From Gymnopus androsaceus JB14 (taxonomy: Eukaryota > Basidiomycota > Agaricomycetes > Agaricales > Omphalotaceae): 64,000 nt of DNA. The stretch spans positions 1-64,000 of the forward strand of contig ML769440.1 of the NCBI GenBank assembly GCA_009733575.1. Reading direction: 5' to 3'. Below are positions 57,431-64,000 of this stretch, in pieces (within the stretch, counting starts at the first letter, position 1; every line of letters begins with the position of its first letter). The notes under the pieces are model-generated. The model did no database searches, was not told the origin of the DNA, and saw nothing but the letters and a program-made list of their open reading frames with translations. Made by a program: the position numbers and the translations under genes.

Positions 57431-57975
57431 TTAGAGTACGCATTCTATCTCGGAGACGCGAGCTGAAGAAATCTCAATATTGGGCAGCTCGTAGTTCAAG
57501 TATTATTGTCTGTACTGGCATTAGAGAGGCACCTGCAGGCGATGTGTACGTTATTCTGGAGCATTGAATTGACGCTTTTCATGGCTCTTTCTTTGCTTTC
57601 TTCTGGGTGCATCCTAATCGACCAGTATGTGTTTCATCTTTGTCTCATATTATTGAATGATCAGGATCCTAGGTGATGGCACTGTTGAGGTCGCGAGCTT
57701 TTTGGACCGTAACATAATCTAAGATGTAGGGGTCTTAGTACAGTGATGTGATCTTTTTATATGAATTGTAAACGTAACTATACTCTTTCCTAGTCTCCCC
57801 TAAGCAGACTCGTTATACACTGACGATCCATATGGATGTGTGTAAATAGAAAAACGTTCCCTAAACCGAGTTAGTTGCGTGTATTCATGTCCGATTTCTT
57901 TGTGCTCACGACTCTAGCGGCCGCATACACCCCCATACATCCATTTCCTACGCTTCCACTTCCTTCTTTTCATCC
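57431..57975. other. 3' flank of the SDR pseudogene, no gene seen
   Basis: No supported feature. Confidence 0.3.
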
Positions 57976-58235
57976 TCAAGAGCGTATCGGCAGCGATATC
58001 TGAACACGCAATCCATTTGCGATGGCGGAGATGCTAACGCTGAGGAGAATGTAGAGCCGGTGACGACCTTTGACGTCTTCCGAGGCTGAGATCTTACGAA
58101 TGCGTGGCAAGGCACTCAAAGCTACGGCTGGTAGTAGAGGAAGAGGGTGGAGTTCTGTAGGAGGCAGACGGTTTGCATAACGAGGTGGTGCTTTGTTCGT
58201 TCTAGAGCCTTGCGCGGTCGGCTGTGTGTAGCAAT
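57976..58235 (-). other. Possible C-terminal exon of an unknown membrane protein
   Basis: An 85-codon open frame on the minus strand contains ALPRIRKISASEDVKGRHR followed by a hydrophobic segment LYILLSVSISAIANGL near its end. It could be the last exon of a small membrane protein, but I find no clear upstream exons or start. Chance is not excluded. Confidence 0.2.
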
Positions 58236-58841
58236 CCCAAACTTACTACTGTCTGTCCGTCCCAAGACCGTCCTTACATTGGTGTCTTTTCGTCCTCGCA
58301 ATCTCCGCCCTTTCCTCTATTTCCGCGTTAGGTTTTTTCCGTTTCTCTAATGTCTTGATGTTGTTCTACGCTCTTGCTCTGAGGTATCCGTCGTCAATGC
58401 TGCTTATCCGTTTGCTCTTCCATTGAATATAGGAGATCCGTCCTACAATTTATCGGTAAGTCGTATCTGTTTGAACTCCACGGCTCTAAGCCTGGTCTGA
58501 GTAAGTACATAGTGTGTATCTATCTATCTATCAAGATAATATATCATGAACTTTAACAGTGATTGATACCTTCCTCTCGCAGATACTCAAATTCAATGAA
58601 CGGAATGTTTCAAGCACCGAATGTTAACTGGGCGTAGTGCTCGGCAATGCAGCTATGTATACGACTTTTCAGTGCATTGTTCCTGATGGTCAGTCGTTGC
58701 CACTAATCTATCCTTGTATACTAGTATCTACCGAATTGAACATCCCTGTGACTTGGCAAGACCCTGGTTATGGCCGCTGACCCCTGCCAAGGTCGTCACA
58801 TCTCGCAGACTTCAATGGTATATAATCTTGAGTCTCCTTAG
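58236..58841. other. Intergenic, promoter side of the membrane protein gene
   Basis: Contains a short tatc microsatellite (tatctatctatctatca near 58520) and a TATATAATC motif at about 58820. Confidence 0.35.
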
Positions 58842-60191
58842 ATGTGCGTGCGTATCCCATCTATGACTCCGGCTGAAACTCAATATCTTGCCCACGAGGC
58901 TGCCGCTCAATATGTCAATATTTGTGAATTTATTGTTGCATGGGTGTTATATGGTATGGTCTTTCTCGTACCAAAGAAACTGTACACGTGCACTAATCTG
59001 ACAAACAGGAGTTTTCATTGCTGGAGTCGCGATAACTTTGCATATTTTCCTGTAAGAGTCTTTTTCTCCGTGTGAAGCACATTTGAAGAATCACGGACTT
59101 TAGGATGAAGGGCATTATAGGATATGCCAGAAAAGCGCTGCTTTTCTGTATGATTCTCCTGTTTATTACAGCCACGTGGAATTTCATTGCTTGCTCAGCA
59201 CTTGCTACCATCCTGACAAATCTTCAATTTATCAAAACACCTCGTGCAGGACTGGAACAGCAGATGATTGCTGCTCTCCCTTGGCTTAGCCAAAGTAGTG
59301 TAACAACAAATGTATCTGTGAGTGCTGGTATCACTAACAATTCAAATGTTACACCTGGCTTAGTAGAGCACTTAGCTTCTGCTGAGTGATGGGATTGTTG
59401 TATGGAGAGCATTGGCAGTTTGGCCCACTACCAGAATAGTTCACTGCACCCTGGTTTTGCTTATGCTTGGGAATATAGGTATCTTATCTCCTTCAATCTC
59501 TAGAAATGCTTTGCAGCTGACTAGTCCTCATCATTGAAGTTGTGAATCTGGTCTCTACTGGTTTTCAAGCTCAACAAATGACCTTGACTAACCCCCTCAG
59601 CCTGAATTTTGCATCTCTATTCATTTCATTGGGTGTAAATGTTATAGCAACAATGCTAATTGGCCTAAAATTATGGTATGATTCCAACATGAAGATTAAA
59701 AAGATGCTGAGGTTATCATTACAGGAACCATTATCATGCAACTAGGTCATATATAAGCTACAAAAGGCTACCAACAATCCGAATAATGCTACTGCTCATA
59801 GAGTCCGGAGCCCTGTTTGCCATTGCTCAAGTAAGTAATCTTCCAGCCTTGTCACTATTGATTAGCTTGATTTTTGATTTTTGAAATGTAACATTGAATT
59901 CCTTCAGCTTTTAACTGCCATATTGAGTGTTCTTGACACTCAAACAATAGGATTATCCTCCCTACATCAGGCATTTGACATTATGACAAATTTCTTTGAA
60001 GGAATAACTGTGAGATTTATTCCATTATTAACGCAAAAGTATCGAATTGATTATTATTGACTTAGCCAATTTATCCTATTGTAGTGATTCTTATGTTAAG
60101 CTTGAATCAAACACCTCTTGAAGCAACATTTCACCATGCAGACCCTGCAACAGTGGCTGATAATGTTGACTCGACAGCATCAACACTTTAA
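58842..60191 (+). CDS. Multi-pass (6-7 TM) integral membrane protein of Agaricomycete type
   Basis: Seven exons join in phase with typical ~50-60 nt introns. They give SMTPAETQYLAHEAAAQYVN, TM1 ICEFIVAWVLYGVFIAGVAI, TM2 KALLFCMILLFITATWNFIA, an extracellular-type loop, SLLLSDGIVVWRALAVWPTT, TM VHCTLVLLMLGNIVVNLVS, TM SLFISLGVNVIATMLIGLKL, TM MLLLIESGALFAIAQ|LLTAI, GIT|PIYPIVVILMLSLNQTP and a hydrophilic tail to the stop at 60189-60191. The SDGIVVWRA and PIYPIVVILM phrases recur in a large mushroom family of unknown function with receptor-like topology. The start is either 58842 or the ATG at 58863 just before TPAETQ. No lesion was found although the gene lies among decayed genes and repeats. 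Confidence 0.82.
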
Positions 60192-60674
60192 TACTTTATT
60201 CAATACTTATTACTAGCAGCTTCCAGAGAGTCTTTTTAATGGAGGGTTGGTTCATTGTCTATCCTTTAAAGCACTAGGCATTGTTATATAGGTCTGCATA
60301 TAAAGTAGATTTATCTGAGTAATTTTCAAAATTAAAATACAAAATCAAAATCAGATGGCATGAATGATGTCTGGTATATGTTCTATAGAGTTTTATTTCA
60401 CCATCACGCTCAAAGGGTATGTAGAAATTTAAGCACCCATATCATGATGGGGGGGTCCAGAGACTCTTAAGGTCAAAATATTTTAACCGTTTAGTGGTTG
60501 TTTTCATGTTGAATGATGCTTTAAAGTACCATATATGTACAGTTCCACATTTATCCTGTAATAGAGAGCATTAAATCCTCCTTGCAGGCAATATGTGCTG
60601 TTAATGTGGATGGGAGAAAGTTTGTGGAGAGCCCTGACTCATTCTGAAATAATGTAATAAAGGTGCAATTATGT
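60192..60674. other. AT-rich flank, no gene seen
   Basis: A gggggg-tcc-gagactcttaaggtcaaaata phrase near 60450-60480 is echoed near 61035-61070 (gggggggcc...aacccttaagatcaaaata), suggesting a dispersed repeat. Confidence 0.4.
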
Positions 60675-60676
60675 TA

Positions 60677-60888
60677 CATCAGGAAAAATACCTATTGCCC
60701 AGGCAGTCTAGGCCACTGTAGAGATACCCCAATCCTGGGGACTCTAGGCAAAAATTTTCTACCCCCAAAGATCACCAGGGATCTTCAGGTTTCCCAGGTT
60801 TCCCCATGTTTCTTTAGGTGTCCTAGGATTAGTGAGGTGTCTCCAGGGTGGCTTAGACTGCCTGGGCATTAGGGAAGTTTTCCTGATG
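60677..60888. mobile_element. MITE, 212 bp, CATCAG termini, TA target duplication
   Basis: It starts CATCAGGAAAAATACC and ends GGAAGTTTTCCTGATG. The inverted arms (about 70 bp) share ttgcccaggcagtcta and the matching tagactgcctgggca. TA flanks both ends (60675-60676 and 60889-60890). Its ends match the foldback MITE at 35769, so it is the same terminal family. Confidence 0.82.
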
Positions 60889-62169
60889 TAATTGGCCTGA
60901 AATAACATCACATTAAAGGGTAAATGTCTTCAGGACTGAGGACACTTTGAACTTCTAAAAATTTGGCTCTGGCAACAGCGGCAGAACAAAAAATGTCAGG
61001 TGGGTGTGGGAGTTCACTACTATATAAGGATAAAGGAGGGGGGGCCTTGGAACCCTTAAGATCAAAATACAACGTGATATTTAAAATTTTATTTTTGCAT
61101 ACCCCTTGGTCATGCTCTATGTTCCATGATATTTTAGAGGTCATTGGTCAGCTCTTCAACTTTCAAGCACCAAGGCTAGAAGTATGCAGCATCAACAGTT
61201 CAGTATTCCACTGGCGCTGCAATCTGAACTTCAGATTTATGATACTGTAGTTTCATGAGGATACTATGGGTGGTGCTGTCCTGAGGAAAATACTTGGCAA
61301 AATTTTGGTTGGAACTAATTCAAGGAGAGATGCAAGTAGTTAATCTGACATCATACATGAGACAAACCCTTAATAAATGCATGTAAAATTTAATCCTTGA
61401 GCTTTGAGGGCCTGATGTAGAGCAATAAGACATATATATGGATATGTATTATAGAGTTAGCAAGACAAATTCAAGCAAGATGTCAGTGGAAGTGAGTGTA
61501 AGGGAGAAACCCTTACAGTACAAGTTTCTGTCCAGCATATTTTTACTCATAAATTTCATTTATTCCATTAAATCTTCATAAAATGTCAAATAAATGCCTC
61601 TGTATTCACATGCTATATTTTCTCCTTATATGCTCATCTGAGACTAACTGAAAAAATCTAAATATTATTAAAATAATACCCTGAAGATCTCCACACATGC
61701 CATAGGCACGGGTCAAGTACAGCTTGTACTATATGATTTCAGCTTCAGCTCCACTTTGGCTGTTCATATGTACCTCCATACTTCTCTTCATCGTTATCTT
61801 TCCTAGAGGAATTGAGAAGGAGAATCTGGACAGTACTAATAGTTGTATAGCAATTTTACTAATTATTTAGTCTGCTAGATTCAATCAGGAATACTTCAAT
61901 TGTGCAAGAAACTGTGCTGTGCAGTGCTTGTCTTCATGATCAAGTCAATTTCAGTGGCAACCTCATTGTAAATATGGCTTGTTTAACCCAGGTCAATTGA
62001 CAAGGTGCAATTTATCTTGGTTTTCCTTGCAACCTGGTTACTAAACACATTACACATGTCAGGACTTGACCCATTTCCAGGTATCTGGCTATTTTACTTG
62101 TCATTCCCATGCTGTTATCCATCCAATGGGTGCCTCCCGCACTTATTTACTAATTATCCTGCCTGCCGG
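60889..62169. other. Gene-free AT-rich stretch
   Basis: Apart from the echoed phrase near 61035-61070 I see no coding exon or element boundary here. Confidence 0.4.
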
Positions 62170-62940
62170 GCACCTCCCGCACTTGATATTCATCCATCAG
62201 ACCCTCCCGACATCTTACATAGCCTTCCCTACAGTATATAACTAGACAGCCCCAGTTCATGTACCCTAGTCTGTTATCACCATTGTTACTGAACTGATCC
62301 TGTTTGCTTCTGTCTCTGTCTCATTATTAGGACCAGTGTGCCTTTTGGGTTCTGCGCAAAGGCTCACTGTCATCTGGATCAACCACTGGGCTTTGTCCAT
62401 AGATCACTATATCTACATCCAAAGCTCACTGTCTCTTATATCTTGTGCTGGGCTTCATCTGGAGATCCAATATCTCTGTCTAAGGCTCACATACTTATCT
62501 TGATTTATGACTTTACAACTGCAGCTCTCTTAGAGCATCTGCTTAGGCTCCAGGACTCACTCTAATCCACTAGTATTCCCTCTGAAACCTCCCCATCCAT
62601 GCATTTCTTCCAAAATCCATCCGCTTTTGGCCCTACTCCATCTGCTTTTTCCATATTCCATCTGCTTTTTCCATATTCCATCTGCTTTCTCCATATTCCA
62701 GCTGCTTTAACCATATTCCACCCATGTTTTCCCTATTTTGCTTGACTACACTTGTGGTGCCACTTGTGACTCAATTCCTCTGTATTCTGTCTGCATCCAT
62801 CCTATTCTGCTTGTGGCACCTTGGAGCAGTTACTGTTTGTTGCATACAATACCGATAGTATTGTACAGACCCACCCTTATGGCATGGTTACTGTGGTTGC
62901 TCATATTGGTCTCAGCTTATACCTAGGTGTGAGATGTTCA
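62170..62940. repeat. Possible LTR or promoter-like remnant
   Basis: Contains cagtatataactagacagcc (TATA-like, near 62233), followed by pyrimidine-rich gcttctgtctctgtctc and by ~60-bp imperfect direct repeats (aaaggctcactgtc, aaagctcactgtctc, taaggctcacatac) near 62355-62495. This resembles the U3-R part of a fungal LTR, but I could not define its ends or a target duplication. Confidence 0.3.
62617..62725. repeat. Minisatellite, ~20-bp unit, about five copies
   Basis: Unit ccatctgctttttccatatt repeats with small changes (ccatccgcttttgg, ccatctgctttctcc, ccagctgctttaacc). Confidence 0.8.
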
Positions 62941-64000
62941 GACACACCAGCTTGAGATCCATTTTGTGCACCAGGTCTCACAACACATTCATATAATTTT
63001 AGCCAACCCTGCTGAGCATGACAATACTGAAAGCACTTCAAAAAACTTTTTAGACACTTTCTCAACTCCTCCAATCATATAAAGAGGATTTAGCTTGATG
63101 GAGAGCTAGATAGCCAGCAAATGGTACTAAGGACTTAGCAGGTTGCAGGTTGCAGCAATTTGCAACACAGTCAATGAAAACAGCCCCTTTTTATGATGCT
63201 CTCTTTTACCAATCACAAATGAGAGTCTTTATGGAATCTATGTGAGTTTTGCAACTAGTACTTATAACTGTTCAAGTCTCAACTTCAAGGTCACCTAGTT
63301 CAGCAGCTCCTCCTTCCAAAACCTAAGCCCCTGCAACACATCCAATTTTCAGCACCTAAAACTCTAACATCAGTGGATTGAATGGAGATATATAGCAGCC
63401 TTATAGGAGTATGAGTTGACTCATGGTAGAAGAAGTGGGGTAGTAGGTACTGGAGGAGTGGAAGTCCACTGCAGCTGGTTGCAATGTACTCACCAATTAT
63501 TGACAGTTTGTGTGTTTTTTCCTTCTCTTCTCTTCTATATGTCCTAATTATCTGCCAAATCAATACACAGTGGGTGTCTGATCTTGTCTGGTTTTCTTGC
63601 TAAATTTACCCTGCTCCTGCTCTACACTAGGTTCAAGCAACTGAATCAACCTTTGACACTTCAAGCCTTTCCAGGGGACATGGGCCTGCCCAGGCATCCA
63701 AATTTTCTGACAACCTCTGCAATGGAAATTCATTCCCAGTTGAGCATACAGTAAGTTCAGATTTATCCCATTCATCAACCAATTGGAATTTAATAACTAT
63801 GTACAGAAACCTCACAAAGCTTATATTCAGATAATACACATTCCAATAACATTGCTACTTGATTTTCGGATAGTGATGATCTTTGAAAGGGAAATTATTT
63901 TCTTGATTGGTACAACATGATTACCTTGCAAGCCATCAACTTTACCATTTGTTGATTCTCCATGAGCTCACAAACTCAAATGATAATTCAGATAGGATAG
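62941..64000. other. Gene-free sequence to the window edge
   Basis: No convincing exon, RNA gene or element boundary seen on either strand. Confidence 0.4.

Noticed and set aside
1..64000. tRNA or rRNA genes
   Set aside because: I scanned for B-box-like GGTTCRA motifs and cloverleaf-sized palindromes and found none convincing; short matches fell inside coding sequence.

Overview
This window reads as nuclear DNA of a basidiomycete fungus, most likely a mushroom-forming Agaricomycete. Genes are cut by many 50-55 nt GT-AG introns. The families are typical of that group: fungal PDR transporters, F-box proteins, a DUF4246 protein, a USP12/46-type deubiquitinase, an ESS1/PIN1 isomerase, a multi-pass SDGIVVWRA-type membrane protein, and pogo-like and hAT transposons. 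There are no bacterial operon signals and no CRISPR. Exon joins were made by eye from splice sites and reading phase, so exact exon edges need transcript support.

Genes by region. 1-0.64 kb: 3' part of a low-complexity gene. 1.55-7.15 kb: full PDR-type ABC transporter (minus). 7.9-9.3 kb: secreted EF-hand protein gene with two frameshifts. 10.0-11.5 kb: F-box pseudogene (minus). 11.7-13.7 kb: intact F-box gene. 13.8-17.2 kb: two tandem GNAT acetyltransferase genes; the duplicated unit carried the 3' end of the F-box gene with it. 17.6-20.6 kb: deubiquitinase whose catalytic-Cys motif sits on a 14-nt microexon. 21.1-22.8 kb: MOSC protein. 23.1-23.7 kb: PIN1/ESS1. 24.1-25.9 kb: DUF4246 protein, divergent from PIN1. 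26.1-31.7 kb: second full PDR transporter, a direct dispersed copy of the first, followed by a 120-bp shard of a third copy.

32-48 kb is a transposon island. It holds an 808-bp solo LTR with a 5-bp target duplication inside a 3x157-bp tandem repeat. A large inverted-repeat structure (arms near 34.7-35.2 and 46.6-47.9 kb) encloses satellite arrays, two foldback MITEs, a decayed Ulp1-like plus pogo-like transposase pair, ~180-bp tandem repeats and a 5,207-bp hAT element with perfect 8-bp target duplications. That hAT element itself carries a 749-bp MITE in an intron.

48.8-60.2 kb is genic again, with much decay: an NmrA/EasG-like reductase, a Cys-cluster protein, a kinase-like pseudogene, a small acidic protein with a truncated duplicate, an SDR pseudogene, and an intact seven-exon membrane protein. 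60.2-64 kb is repeat-derived sequence with another TA-flanked MITE, a 20-bp minisatellite and a possible LTR remnant.

The genes do not form one pathway. The main theme is local duplication (PDR, GNAT, F-box 3' end, small acidic protein) followed by decay, beside a nested transposon island. I saw no convincing undescribed functional system. The best leads are the duplicated PDR pair, the split catalytic-Cys microexon, the C-to-T style decay of the Ulp1/pogo cassette, and the nesting order of the elements.
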